A stretch of DNA of 41,272 bases from Chloroflexota bacterium (lineage in GTDB: Bacteria; Chloroflexota; Anaerolineae; Anaerolineales; Villigracilaceae). The notes beneath the pieces were generated by a model. It was not told the DNA's origin. It saw only the letters and a program-made list of their open reading frames with translations, and did not search any database. Each line of letters opens with the position of its first letter. Position 1 is the first letter of the stretch. The position numbers and the translations under genes are program-made. Below are positions 6,592 through 15,704 of this stretch, piece after piece. The stretch spans positions 1-41,272 of the forward strand of contig JACRMH010000045.1 of assembly GCA_016219545.1 (NCBI GenBank), given 5' to 3'.

Positions 6592-8703
6592 TTACGGCGA
6601 TTGGCGGATGAATGTCAATGCCGGCAAATTGGTATAACCCGGATAGATCGGGATCAAACTAAGGTTGTTCTCATTGCAAACGTATGTGGCGCCTGTCCCC
6701 AGCGGACCCGACGATAAATAATCGCTCGGGGTGGCGTTGTTCAAGGGCTGTCCATTCAAGAGTGTGGAAAGCGTTAGATGCGATTCCATCGCGGTATAGT
6801 GCAGGCTGCCTTCCACTAATAAGTAACCTGAAGAACTTGTCCCATCCATGATGATGACCATGGTCTGTGTAGGCAGTCCGCTGACGGTCATGTCCGCGTT
6901 GATGGTGAGACCCTCAATATCCTGGTTGACATGCCCATCGGCAGAGAACTCCGCAATCAGGCTTCCTTCAACGCCGGTGTAATTAACCGTCCCCGGCGCA
7001 GCCTGCTCGATCAGCCCGTTGAGATGAGTGAGGTAACTGGAATTATCCAGCAGCCATCGTCCGGTCAGGCAGGAGCATTGACCGGTACTGGCGCGCGAAG
7101 CAGCGTGCAAGAGGACTTCATACGAATTGGCTGAATTCGCGCCTGTTTGAGTCTCGACGATCAGATAGCGGATCTCGCCGCATCCAGCGCGGACTTCGGG
7201 CGGTATCGGTCCCCACCCGCGCGGGGAGGATTCGAAGCGGGCGCTCGTCTGACCCGGGTTGCCGGTCATCCTCGCCGTCAGGCTGTAATCAAAACCCGGC
7301 GGGAAAATGACCCGATGAATATCGATGGAGAAAGGCTCACGGCTGAAAATATCCCCCGGGGTGACTTCAGTGACATCATCCGGCGCGAGAGGAATTCCCA
7401 AAGAAATGGCAGACCCATCCGAATCAACTACATTCTGGTCGGCGACCGCCTGTGCAAACTCGTGGAAGATCACATTCATATTGGCATAGCCTGAAAGCGC
7501 CGCGAGTTGTTCCTCTTCCCCGCCGGAAGTGGGCATGGCGCGCAGCAAATTGATCACGCCGGTCGTACCCACATCTGCGCGGTTTTCAAGATACTGGAAG
7601 AAGATAAAAGACTTGTAGCTCCATGACACTAAATTGGTTTCGCGCATCGCGGTGGTAAGCGGACCCAGCCAGTGATGTTCAAAATTCACGGCAGGATAAA
7701 CCACATTGCTGAAATATTCAGCGGACCCTTCGACCCACCATTCATTCGCGGATCGTGCCGGACCTCGTTCCTGGTCTGCCAGATTTCGATATTGGTAACA
7801 ATGGAACATTTCGTGCGCCAACGCTTGCTGTGATTGGGGTTCAGTGAGGACGAATAACGATGGAAAGAGTCCAACATAACAACTCGGCGCGCCCGTGCGG
7901 GACTGTGTCGCCAGCGCACGCAGATCAGCGTTGCGGCGATGAGTAGCGGGGTCAGTCCCGGCGAGTTCTGTCACAACCAGAGTCACCGGGGATAAAGGAT
8001 TCGGTCCATAAGAGTTATAGGTGCGGACAGCCAGCGAAGCCGCCGCAAAGATCGATTCGAGGCGGGCACGGCGCGGATCGTCACTTGGCCACCATGAAGG
8101 ATAGAAGAGACGGATCTGCGTGCCGTCCACTTCGGCCTGGTCATACTCGAAGCAGACGATTGGATTCGTGCCTGTAAATCCATCAGCCCAAAGTCGGCGG
8201 CAGTTTTCCTCATTCCCCGTATCATGCTGAACCGATACGTTTAGGCTGGCCAAATGATTGGCAGCGGCCGCAGTATGTTTGCGCGAAAAACGTTCCAGTT
8301 GATCAATAGGGGCTACTAATAAATTCACCTGCTTTTGGATCTCATTATGCAGTGGGTCATCGGGGTGTTCGGAGAGATATTGATCGGCGATGCTTAACAG
8401 CCCCGTGACTTCGAAATCCTCAACCGAGTAGTTCCCCAAAACATCATCAGCTTTAGTTGAGCCTGTATACATGCCAAGCAGATTGACCAGCCCTTGTCCT
8501 TCCGTCCAATCGCCGGCTTTGACACGCGCCTGATACAGTTCCGTCAAACTGAGCGGACTGGATGGGACAGCCACCGTGGAGATCGAAGTAGGCACGGCTG
8601 CCTCAGGTGTATCGGTCGCCGAGTTTAAGGCAGGCAGGTTGCACGCAGTCACAACGATCAGAACGAGAATTAGATAAACAAACAAGGCATTTTTATTTTT
8701 CAT
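6592..8703 (-). CDS. Exported lipoprotein with HExxH zinc-metallopeptidase motif
   Basis: A 703-residue lipoprotein. The signal peptide ends in VVTAC, giving acylation at Cys21, then a short Thr/Pro/Ser linker. A helical region (about 50-150) precedes the peptidase-like domain. HEMFHCYQY at about 296-304 supplies the HExxH zinc site. WWVEGSAEYFSN at about 321-332 supplies a Glu roughly 25-30 residues downstream, as in gluzincins. The C-terminal part is beta-rich and Cys-containing (CSCLTGRWLLDNSSY and TYVCNENN), possibly a lipocalin- or adhesion-like domain. It is probably an extracellular surface protease anchored in the membrane. Substrate and exact peptidase family are unknown. The ribosome-binding site is AGAAGGAAAC. 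Confidence 0.8.
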   Translation of the reverse strand: MKNKNALFVYLILVLIVVTACNLPALNSATDTPEAAVPTSISTVAVPSSPLSLTELYQARVKAGDWTEGQGLVNLLGMYTGSTKADDVLGNYSVEDFEVTGLLSIADQYLSEHPDDPLHNEIQKQVNLLVAPIDQLERFSRKHTAAAANHLASLNVSVQHDTGNEENCRRLWADGFTGTNPIVCFEYDQAEVDGTQIRLFYPSWWPSDDPRRARLESIFAAASLAVRTYNSYGPNPLSPVTLVVTELAGTDPATHRRNADLRALATQSRTGAPSCYVGLFPSLFVLTEPQSQQALAHEMFHCYQYRNLADQERGPARSANEWWVEGSAEYFSNVVYPAVNFEHHWLGPLTTAMRETNLVSWSYKSFIFFQYLENRADVGTTGVINLLRAMPTSGGEEEQLAALSGYANMNVIFHEFAQAVADQNVVDSDGSAISLGIPLAPDDVTEVTPGDIFSREPFSIDIHRVIFPPGFDYSLTARMTGNPGQTSARFESSPRGWGPIPPEVRAGCGEIRYLIVETQTGANSANSYEVLLHAASRASTGQCSCLTGRWLLDNSSYLTHLNGLIEQAAPGTVNYTGVEGSLIAEFSADGHVNQDIEGLTINADMTVSGLPTQTMVIIMDGTSSSGYLLVEGSLHYTAMESHLTLSTLLNGQPLNNATPSDYLSSGPLGTGATYVCNENNLSLIPIYPGYTNLPALTFIRQSP

Positions 8704-8757
8704 GGCAGTTTCCTTCTATTCTGACATGCAGACAAATAACCCGCAGTGGATATGTCC

Positions 8758-8763
8758 ATTATA
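8758..8763 (-). promoter_or_regulatory. -10 box upstream of the metallopeptidase lipoprotein
   Basis: A consensus TATAAT on the minus strand, 54 nt before the ATG at 8703. This would give a leader of about 45 nt containing the AAGGAA ribosome-binding site. No good -35 partner is visible. Confidence 0.4.
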
Positions 8764-8857
8764 GCCCCACAAGGAATTTAAATAATCCAAGTCACCACCT
8801 TGCAAAATTCGCGAACATTCGTCGCAAAATGATTTTGAACTTTTTATGCCAAGTCTA

Positions 8858-9616
8858 TTACATGGAAAAGACTCTGTGAGATACATCCGGCAAGGCTTCA
8901 AATGCCGGTCTCGCAAAATAATATCCCTGATAAATGTTTACGCCCGCATCCTGCAGCCAGTGGAACTCATTCGAGGTTTCGACCCCTTCGGCAATGATCT
9001 CAATGGACAGGGACTTGCATATCTTCTGTATGCCTGAAAAAATACTTTGCTTGACGAAATTCTGGTCAATGTTGCTCATCAGCTCGCGGTCAAGTTTTAT
9101 GTAAGTTGGCTGATACTCCACCAGAAGTTTCAACCCGGAATATCCCACCCCGAAATCGTCAATGGCTGTTTTGAAGCCGACATCCTGAATGATCTGCAGG
9201 TATCTAAGCAGATTCCTCTGGTCGGTCAGGTTCTCTGTTTCGAGCACCTCGAAAATGATATTTTCCACCGGAATGCCGCTTTGAATGGATGCGCGGAAGG
9301 TGGCCGTAATGTTCAGGTCAACTTCGTAGATGCCCGGCACGAACATGTTTAGATTCAACCGGTTGGGGATCTTCAACTTGCTGGCCAGGTTGATGGCTTT
9401 GCGGCGGCAGATCTCATCGAAACCCACGAGATGATGCCGGGGCACTTGGGCGAAGACCGAGGCGGACGGTTCCCCATGAGGTCCGCGGACAAGGGCTTCG
9501 TATGAGATGATCTCCCGATTGCGGATGTCCACGATCGGTTGAAATGCAAAACTAAAATCAAAACCTATTTCCCCTTTGGTGGCAGGCGGCTTTGTATTCT
9601 CGTCCCAATTTTTCAT
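8858..9616 (-). CDS. EAL-domain c-di-GMP phosphodiesterase
   Basis: A 252-residue stand-alone EAL domain that should hydrolyse cyclic di-GMP to pGpG. The metal and catalytic motifs look intact: FQPIVDIRNREIISYEALVRG, the Asn in RLNLNMF, EVLETEN, the double Asp in AIDDFGVGYSGL, the Lys in YIKLDRELM, IIAEGVET, and YQGYYFARP. There is no GGDEF, sensor or TM region, so it is probably a soluble cytoplasmic enzyme. An AGGAACAGGATC segment before the ATG gives the ribosome-binding site. It is a single gene, read in the same direction as the metallopeptidase lipoprotein 154 nt downstream but with its own upstream region. Its GC-richer composition sets it apart from the AT-rich STAND block beyond 9700. 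Confidence 0.95.
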   Translation of the reverse strand: MKNWDENTKPPATKGEIGFDFSFAFQPIVDIRNREIISYEALVRGPHGEPSASVFAQVPRHHLVGFDEICRRKAINLASKLKIPNRLNLNMFVPGIYEVDLNITATFRASIQSGIPVENIIFEVLETENLTDQRNLLRYLQIIQDVGFKTAIDDFGVGYSGLKLLVEYQPTYIKLDRELMSNIDQNFVKQSIFSGIQKICKSLSIEIIAEGVETSNEFHWLQDAGVNIYQGYYFARPAFEALPDVSHRVFSM

Positions 9617-9700
9617 GATCCTGTTCCTGGGTCTGGCAAAGAGATAACGATCGGGGCTGGCTTTGGAAAATGGTCACAATAAAATACCCGCGTGAACGTT

Positions 9701-9729
9701 TTCGCAAACGGGTGACATGTTCTTATAAT
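9701..9729 (+). promoter_or_regulatory. Promoter upstream of the small ORF / STAND gene
   Basis: TTCGCA (9701-9706), 17 nt, then a consensus TATAAT (9724-9729). Transcription would start near 9736, about ten bases before the ATG of the 75-codon ORF and 280 nt before the STAND gene. The -35 is a weak match. Confidence 0.5.
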
Positions 9730-9745
9730 AATCGCCTGTCAGCCG

Positions 9746-9973
9746 ATGGATAACCCTCTTATACGGGTTTTTCGTCACCCTATTAATGACCAGTTGTTGG
9801 GAGTTCAAGAATTGTGGACATTCCCTAATTTCTATATCTCAAATAGCTTTAACCAAGCCACTAACCTCGGTTCAGTTGCCGTATTTGGAGGAGATGTCCG
9901 AAGGACAGTAGCAGCTTTATACCACCCAAACATATTCATCATCCGTTTAGATTTACCATCAATGCTAAAATAG
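9746..9973 (+). CDS. Small ORF upstream of the STAND NTPase, unknown
   Basis: A 75-residue ORF with no family that I recognise. It has no signal peptide, TM segment or clear motif. Reasons to keep it: a consensus -10 box with 17-nt spacing lies just upstream and would place the start codon about ten bases into the transcript. It also runs in the same direction as the STAND gene, ending 40 nt before it, and shares its AT-rich base usage. Reasons for doubt: no ribosome-binding site, short length, no recognisable homology. It could instead be an untranslated leader or the remnant of a longer gene. Confidence 0.3.
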   Translation: MDNPLIRVFRHPINDQLLGVQELWTFPNFYISNSFNQATNLGSVAVFGGDVRRTVAALYHPNIFIIRLDLPSMLK

Positions 9974-10013
9974 ATACAACCAATCGGCATTTTGATATTC
10001 AAACGGGACATTT

Positions 10014-13000
10014 ATGCCAATCGACCTAATCGCAGCAGCATTTGAATTGATTGCAGGACAGGGATTTGAGCTTGCCAAAGATAAGGCTAAGCGAAGTGAA
10101 AGGATTCTCAAAATCCTGGATGCAATTGGACTGAAACAAGACGCTCCGCCAGCAAATGACTTCAATGGGGTTTATGCTTATACGTTGGTTGTTTATGGCA
10201 TTGATAAGCCAAAACCAATCCTCGAGTTCTTCCGTCATCAATTCATAAAAAATGCTTTTCGAAAATCCTTTGAGACCAGAGATTTATCATATCTTGAAGA
10301 AGAGAGTGAAAGTTTTATTGATTGGTCACCAATTGCAAAAGAATTACTCTCGATCTTCCATTACGATCCTCGGCGAGAGTTTGCTGAGTTCCGAGAACAA
10401 TTTATAACAGCAGCAAAACTTACTCGCACTGTTCATGAAGTACTTGTTGACCAAGAGCTAGAAGATATTTCAGACGGCATTCGGGAACTTCCTACGAAGA
10501 ATGAACTAAGAACTGGATTATCCCCAATAAATCAGAAACTTGAAGAATTAACCGGCAAAGAGAAAAGGCTTGATGGAGAGCAACTAAAAGCAATAGCAAA
10601 CCAATCGTTAGACCGCCATCGAGAGAGATTTTCATTTAGTAAAGCTGATGAAAAAGCACGGGAAATTCCAAGAGACATACATACAACCATAGTTGAATCA
10701 TTGTTACAGTCGTCCAAACCTATTATCGGCATAATGGGTCCTTCGGGAATTGGAAAGTCAACCTTATTACGTCAAATTGGTCGTGATATCAATAGTAATA
10801 ATGGGGGAATAGCTTTATGGATACCTGCCGAAGATATTCCATCGGCAACATCGGTAGACGAACTACTCCATAATGTCTTGCATAGATATGATGCAACCTT
10901 GAGCACCGATGTTAGTTTTGATGCACTGGAATTATCTTCGCACACAAATAAGGGGTTGCTCTTGCTAGTTGATGATGTCAATCGTGCTGCAAAACCCGAT
11001 CAAATTTTGTCATCAATTTCAGCTTTAAGTGCTAACGCCGCAGCTAAAGATACAAAGATTCATTTTGTAGTACCCCTGTGGCAAGGACAAATTGCTGTAT
11101 CCCCTGATTCTCGTGAAGCTGAAAAACATTGGGAGATCATAAATTTAGCTTACTTTTCAGAAGCAGAAAGTAAAGAATATTCTCGATTAATCTCCCCAGA
11201 AAAGATATCAAATACACAACAACTAATTGCTTCACTTGGCGGTGATCCATTTCTTGTAGGCCTCGCAACAGAAGAGTTTGGGGAAATCAGCAGTAAAGAG
11301 TCTATAGATTTATTGAATGGAATTTTCAAATACACTATTGATGAAGCAATAAGGAAAGCTAGAGCAGAATCTAATGAACTTGCGACAGTAAAGGATTTTA
11401 ATGATGCTATAGATTTGCTAATTGAATTAATGCTTGCGGCTGAGACCCCCGAACCTATGTGGGAAAGTATAAAAGTACATTTAGGCACAGAGAAGGCTAA
11501 GTTAATTTTGGCTTTAGCACAAGTAAATCGCCTGGGATGGATTGATATATCTATTGATATGGAAATCTGGCGCTGGAAACACACCCGCTTGCGCGATGTG
11601 ATAATCGGACGCTGGTTAGCAAAAAATGTATTGCTCTCTTTTGAAGTAAGTGACCAATCAAAAGCTAATGATCATATTCTGACGGACCCTGGTCTTGCAG
11701 AAGCATTCGCATTGGCTCTTGTATTTCTGCCAGAAAATGTTCGCGAAAAAGCCCTTGCTGTACTTTGTAAGTATCAACTTCTGTCATTGGTAGAAATCTT
11801 GCAGTTAAATTTGTTTTCTCGAGATAATAAGCTTGGCGTAATGCTAGCCAAAACATTGAATCATGCATTGATAAATTATGATGGGAAAACACAAGAATTT
11901 GTAGATAGCCCCGAGAGTGTTATTTTTTACAAATTATCTTGGATTACAAATCCACTTGTTTTAGATGTTACAGACGGGTTGCCTAAGAACTGGTCTTGGA
12001 GTGTAGCCCGCCTTCGAAATGGCGACTTGTCATCTGGAATGTTAGCGATAGCGAATTATGCTCGAAGTCATGAATTTCTAATGGGTCGTTTTCCATTTCT
12101 TGAGCAAGCTATTAAAGACTTTGAACAAATACATATTGGCAACAAAATAGAAGTTGTCAACTCACTTGTGAAGGATTTGTTAAATCCGAAACGGCTAAAT
12201 GCGGTGTTTTATATTGCAAGTATCCTCAAATGGTCTGAGCTAGTTGAGCCACTATGGGATGCTTGGGTGAATTTGAGTCAAGAGTCTAAATTGCGATCAC
12301 TAGCAGGAATGGTTTGGTTTCTTAGCGGATATGAAGACTCGTCAATTATTTTAAAGCTCGAATCCGCACTTCTCATGTCACTTGAGATTAATAATGTACC
12401 AAAATCCGAAGGCTTGGGCTCCGAGCGACTTCATAGTTTCACTGACCCGTTAAGGCTTGCGTTATCGCAACCCATTTCTTCCACTGCTGCTCATGTGTGG
12501 GCGAAGACAATTTCAGAAAATCAGGAACTTAGTAATAGCATCGGATATCTGCTTGGAGGCATTGACCATCCTGAAACTTTAGATATTTATGTCCATCTTG
12601 AACAAAGGTGGTTTGGCGTTTGGCATGAAACATCTGAGTCAATAGACCCAATGTCAGATGGTCTTCGGGACGAAAACCGCGTCAAGAGCGAAGAAACTCG
12701 AAAAAGATTGTGGGAAATAATCCTAAAAGAAAAAGATCAAGCAACAAGGAGAAGATCTCTTGGCTTTTGGGGCAAGGCAGCAAAATCGCACGACCTACCG
12801 CAACTTCAATCAATACGATTTGATGATCCTATTTTTGAAAATGTATTAAGGCTGCGATTACGGCTGAAAGATAAGACCACATCATCTATTCTCATTGAGC
12901 GTATCAACAAGAATCCTAACGAATGGATTCGATTTGCTTCTTTAGTACCTTATGAACCTGGGGTTTTCGACGCCGTGCTGACTAACCTAGAAAAAATCCC

Positions 13001-13748
13001 TCCTGAGCATGGATTTTATATGGTGAACAGTATTTTCTATCGACTACCTAAAGAACAAGTTAAACAAATAGTTTTTGCCAAGGAAAAACTGTTACTCAAT
13101 TCACATGAAGTTTGGTCTGCATTGTGGCTCTCAGGTGAAGAGAATGCAATAAAACTTGTAGTAAAAGCAATAAAACAGGTAAAACAAGATGAGATTGGAA
13201 AACTCGATCACTTCTTTCCGCTAGGCGTGCCCACAGCTGTCACTCAAAAGATGCTAGATGCACTTCTTCCAGTAATTAGCTACTTTCCTATAGATAGTTT
13301 GAAATGGCTGGCTGAATTGACATTAAGGAACGGTTTCGAGCAGTGGGCAATTGACCATTTAGGAGATACGCTAAAAGGCGTTGAATTGCGAACTTTTGAA
13401 TGGGTGTATGTAGAAAACATAATTAATACGTTGTCGGATGTTGCTCAATATGTACCAGAAGGATTTGACGCAGTAATTAAGAAGTCCAACTTATTTGGGC
13501 TAGAAATTTCATATGAACATCGAAACAAATATGAATATACAGCTAATCCTGTTGATGCCGTAAAAATTTGGTTGAAAAACTCAACTAATTTGAATAGCTT
13601 CATTATCTCGGCAAGAATTGTGTCAAAATACGGCTCTGTAAATGATATTGATTGGTGGCTTTCTCAAAAACCAAATGATGAAAAAGCAACTTCTGTTTGG
13701 AATTATGCGCTTTATCATCTTAAGAGAAGGCGTTGGCAAATTGCATAA
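10014..13748 (+). CDS. STAND-type P-loop NTPase, probable defence protein
   Basis: A 1244-residue cytoplasmic protein in three parts. Residues 1-190 are a helical N-terminal region containing VYAYTLVVYGIDKPKPILEF, which looks like an effector-associated module. An NTPase follows, with Walker A GPSGIGKST (242-250) and Walker B LLLLVDDVN (about 315-323). It continues into winged-helix-like sequence near residue 500 (WRWKHTRLRDVIIGRWL). The remaining roughly 700 residues are helical repeats, as in STAND sensors. The architecture of effector, switch NTPase and repeat sensor matches Avs/NLR-like antiphage proteins, but no TIR, nuclease or protease signature is visible, so the effector is unknown. 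The gene is AT-rich compared with glnA and ettA. No ribosome-binding site is obvious before the ATG. Confidence 0.8.
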   Translation: MPIDLIAAAFELIAGQGFELAKDKAKRSERILKILDAIGLKQDAPPANDFNGVYAYTLVVYGIDKPKPILEFFRHQFIKNAFRKSFETRDLSYLEEESESFIDWSPIAKELLSIFHYDPRREFAEFREQFITAAKLTRTVHEVLVDQELEDISDGIRELPTKNELRTGLSPINQKLEELTGKEKRLDGEQLKAIANQSLDRHRERFSFSKADEKAREIPRDIHTTIVESLLQSSKPIIGIMGPSGIGKSTLLRQIGRDINSNNGGIALWIPAEDIPSATSVDELLHNVLHRYDATLSTDVSFDALELSSHTNKGLLLLVDDVNRAAKPDQILSSISALSANAAAKDTKIHFVVPLWQGQIAVSPDSREAEKHWEIINLAYFSEAESKEYSRLISPEKISNTQQLIASLGGDPFLVGLATEEFGEISSKESIDLLNGIFKYTIDEAIRKARAESNELATVKDFNDAIDLLIELMLAAETPEPMWESIKVHLGTEKAKLILALAQVNRLGWIDISIDMEIWRWKHTRLRDVIIGRWLAKNVLLSFEVSDQSKANDHILTDPGLAEAFALALVFLPENVREKALAVLCKYQLLSLVEILQLNLFSRDNKLGVMLAKTLNHALINYDGKTQEFVDSPESVIFYKLSWITNPLVLDVTDGLPKNWSWSVARLRNGDLSSGMLAIANYARSHEFLMGRFPFLEQAIKDFEQIHIGNKIEVVNSLVKDLLNPKRLNAVFYIASILKWSELVEPLWDAWVNLSQESKLRSLAGMVWFLSGYEDSSIILKLESALLMSLEINNVPKSEGLGSERLHSFTDPLRLALSQPISSTAAHVWAKTISENQELSNSIGYLLGGIDHPETLDIYVHLEQRWFGVWHETSESIDPMSDGLRDENRVKSEETRKRLWEIILKEKDQATRRRSLGFWGKAAKSHDLPQLQSIRFDDPIFENVLRLRLRLKDKTTSSILIERINKNPNEWIRFASLVPYEPGVFDAVLTNLEKIPPEHGFYMVNSIFYRLPKEQVKQIVFAKEKLLLNSHEVWSALWLSGEENAIKLVVKAIKQVKQDEIGKLDHFFPLGVPTAVTQKMLDALLPVISYFPIDSLKWLAELTLRNGFEQWAIDHLGDTLKGVELRTFEWVYVENIINTLSDVAQYVPEGFDAVIKKSNLFGLEISYEHRNKYEYTANPVDAVKIWLKNSTNLNSFIISARIVSKYGSVNDIDWWLSQKPNDEKATSVWNYALYHLKRRRWQIA

Positions 13749-13790
13749 GTGCAGCACTGACTATATATGCTTTATGTACATGTTGTCGAA

Positions 13791-13943
13791 AGGTAAAGCC
13801 ACCCCATTATGGCAAATGAATCACTCGTAATCTACTCCATGAACAAAGTGGGACGGTTGATCCCATCCAGCAATAAAATGATCTTACGCGATATTTCGTT
13901 CGGTTTCTATTACGGTGGTAAGTTCGCTAACACTTTCAAATAA
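13791..13943 (+). pseudogene. Broken 5' fragment of a second ettA copy
   Basis: From the ATG at 13809, the reading frame gives MANESLVIYSMNKVGRLIPS and continues to about FYYGG, matching the first 36 residues of EttA (15705) with one change, Leu31 to Phe. Over about 108 bases, 13 differ, and nearly all are synonymous. The leader is also related (TAAAGCCACCCCATT versus TAAAATCACCTCACT). Homology fades near 13925, before Walker A, and a stop follows at 13941. The synonymous pattern says this copy diverged as a working gene in a relative before being cut off. It marks a recombination boundary beside the STAND gene. Confidence 0.85.
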
Positions 13944-14015
13944 GTGGGGCAAACCCGCACCATCGACTTTGGCGCGTGGTGTGAACTTTCTTTTTATTTT
14001 AGACCAAAAATCTTT

Positions 14016-14058
14016 AAGCAAAAGGTCACGAAGGTTTTCCTTTCGTGACCTTTTGCTT
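14016..14058. terminator. Strong terminator of glnA, possibly bidirectional
   Basis: A perfect 17-bp stem, AAGCAAAAGGTCACGAA paired with TTCGTGACCTTTTGCTT, with a 9-nt loop, T-rich on both sides. It lies 28 nt beyond the glnA stop and after the ettA fragment, so it can end transcripts arriving from either side. Confidence 0.9.
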
Positions 14059-14086
14059 TTCTTGCTATTGGACAGAGGAAGATCTA

Positions 14087-15508
14087 TTACACATCAAAAT
14101 ATAAACTCATTTCATAGGGATGCGGTCTGTTGCGGACAGCGTAATATTCCGCGTGACGTTTGTGGTCAACCCATTGCTGGATCATTTCCGCGCTGAACAC
14201 GGCGCCTTGGGTTAGGAATGCATGGTCAGATTCCAAAGCGCGCAGGGCTTCGTTGAGGGAGGATGGTAATGGCTTGATGCGCGCGCGTTGTTCATCGCTC
14301 CAGGCGAAGATGCTTTCGTCAATTGGACCGAACCCTGCCTCGGTGGGGTCGATGCGGTTCTTGATCCCGTCCAGACCTGCCATTAATTGCGCGGCAAGCA
14401 TCAAATAGACATTGCCGGTCGCATCGGGCGGACGGAATTCCATGCGGGCAGTATCGGGCTGTGTTGCATATTTTGGAATACGGACTGCGGCGCTGCGGTT
14501 GCCAATCGAGAAGAAGGCATTGACCGGCGCTTCATAGCCGGGCACCAAACGACGATAGGAATTGGTGGATGGATTCGTCAGCGCGAGCAGTGCGGGACCG
14601 TGCTTGAGAAGTCCGCCAATGTAATAAAGCGCTTCCTTGCTTAGACAGCCGTAGCCTGCTTCATCGTAAAAGGCATTTTTCCCGCCTTTAAATAAATGCT
14701 GATGAAAGTGCATACCGCTGCCAGCCTCACCGAAGAGCGGTTTCGGCATGAACGTGACGGTCTGTTCGTTTTCATGCGCGGTCATCTTGGTGACGTATTT
14801 GATGATCATGGTCGCGTCACCGGCCCGCAGCAGATTCATCATCGGCGTTTCGATCTCGCATTGACCCGGTCCGCCGACTTCATGATGATGATATTTAACG
14901 GATACACCCATCTTTTCGAGGTTTTGCATAATGCGTGTGCGCATCTTATAAAGCTGGTCTTTGGGCGGGATGGCGTGGTAACCGCCATGCAATGGGATGT
15001 AATGTCCGTGCCCGCCGCTGTGACTGTTCCAATCGGCTTCGCGGCTCTCGATGGTGTAGCCCGAACGATTGACCCCGTTTTCATAACTGACATTGTCAAA
15101 AATATAGAACTCGAACTCGGGACCCCAGCGACTCTCATCCGCAATGCCCGTGGACTTCATATATTCCTCGGCGAGGATGGCGATGTTGCGCGGGTCATTG
15201 GTGAAGATCTCGTGCGTATCGGCTTCCAGTGTGCGGCAAATGAAACTCAAGGTGGGCGTTTCCCAAAAGGGATCAACGAAGGCGGTTGTTAGGTCCGGGA
15301 CCATGACCATATCGCCTGATTTTACGGATTTCAATCCCACTGATGAACCGTCGAAGCCAATGCCTTCTTCCATTAACTTCGGGTTGAACTGACTGACTGG
15401 AATGGTGATGTGATGCCAGCGCCCCCATAGATCGCAGAACTTAAGATCAACCACTTGAATGCCCTGCTCGATCACAAAATGTTGTGCCTGTTCAAAATTT
15501 TGGAACAT
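14087..15508 (-). CDS. glnA: Glutamine synthetase, type I
   Basis: A 473-residue GSI that makes glutamine from glutamate, ammonia and ATP. Family landmarks are GIGFDGSSVGLK, WGPEFEFYIFD, the metal and ammonia-site segment KPLFGEAGSGMHFHQHLFKG, NPSTNSYRRLVPGYEAPV, and RMEFRPPDATGNVYLMLAAQ. The region where adenylylated GSI-beta enzymes carry NLYDLPPEE reads IDESIFAWSDEQ, so the adenylylation Tyr is absent and control must be by another route. I chose Met at 15508: GGAG sits five bases upstream, and MFQNFEQAQHF is the natural N-terminus. The open frame extends 25 codons further back without support. It is divergent from ettA and ends at a strong hairpin. Confidence 0.96.
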   Translation of the reverse strand: MFQNFEQAQHFVIEQGIQVVDLKFCDLWGRWHHITIPVSQFNPKLMEEGIGFDGSSVGLKSVKSGDMVMVPDLTTAFVDPFWETPTLSFICRTLEADTHEIFTNDPRNIAILAEEYMKSTGIADESRWGPEFEFYIFDNVSYENGVNRSGYTIESREADWNSHSGGHGHYIPLHGGYHAIPPKDQLYKMRTRIMQNLEKMGVSVKYHHHEVGGPGQCEIETPMMNLLRAGDATMIIKYVTKMTAHENEQTVTFMPKPLFGEAGSGMHFHQHLFKGGKNAFYDEAGYGCLSKEALYYIGGLLKHGPALLALTNPSTNSYRRLVPGYEAPVNAFFSIGNRSAAVRIPKYATQPDTARMEFRPPDATGNVYLMLAAQLMAGLDGIKNRIDPTEAGFGPIDESIFAWSDEQRARIKPLPSSLNEALRALESDHAFLTQGAVFSAEMIQQWVDHKRHAEYYAVRNRPHPYEMSLYFDV

Positions 15509-15689
15509 TGGGTCTCCATGAAAACTCGAATTTGAGCAGATAAACGATAGCATGGAAACAGGCCGGAGATAAGTGCCGTTCATCCTTGTGGTTGAGTTTC
15601 ACATATCACTCTTAATTCCTGATCGTTTTTGAGCATCCACGCCATAAGCAAATATTTTTCATTCTCCATGCACAGCGCCCACTCTCTGA

Positions 15690-15695
15690 TAAAAT
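15690..15695 (+). promoter_or_regulatory. -10 box of ettA (near-leaderless)
   Basis: TAAAAT lies nine bases before the ettA ATG, predicting a leader of two or three bases. There is no Shine-Dalgarno sequence. The aligned position in the broken copy reads TAAAGC, so that promoter is probably lost. No clear -35 is visible. Confidence 0.45.
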
Positions 15696-15704
15696 CACCT
15701 CACT

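Noticed and set aside
14696..15292. A 198-codon plus-strand frame opposite glnA
   Set aside because: It is antisense to a clear glutamine synthetase gene and has no recognisable domain.
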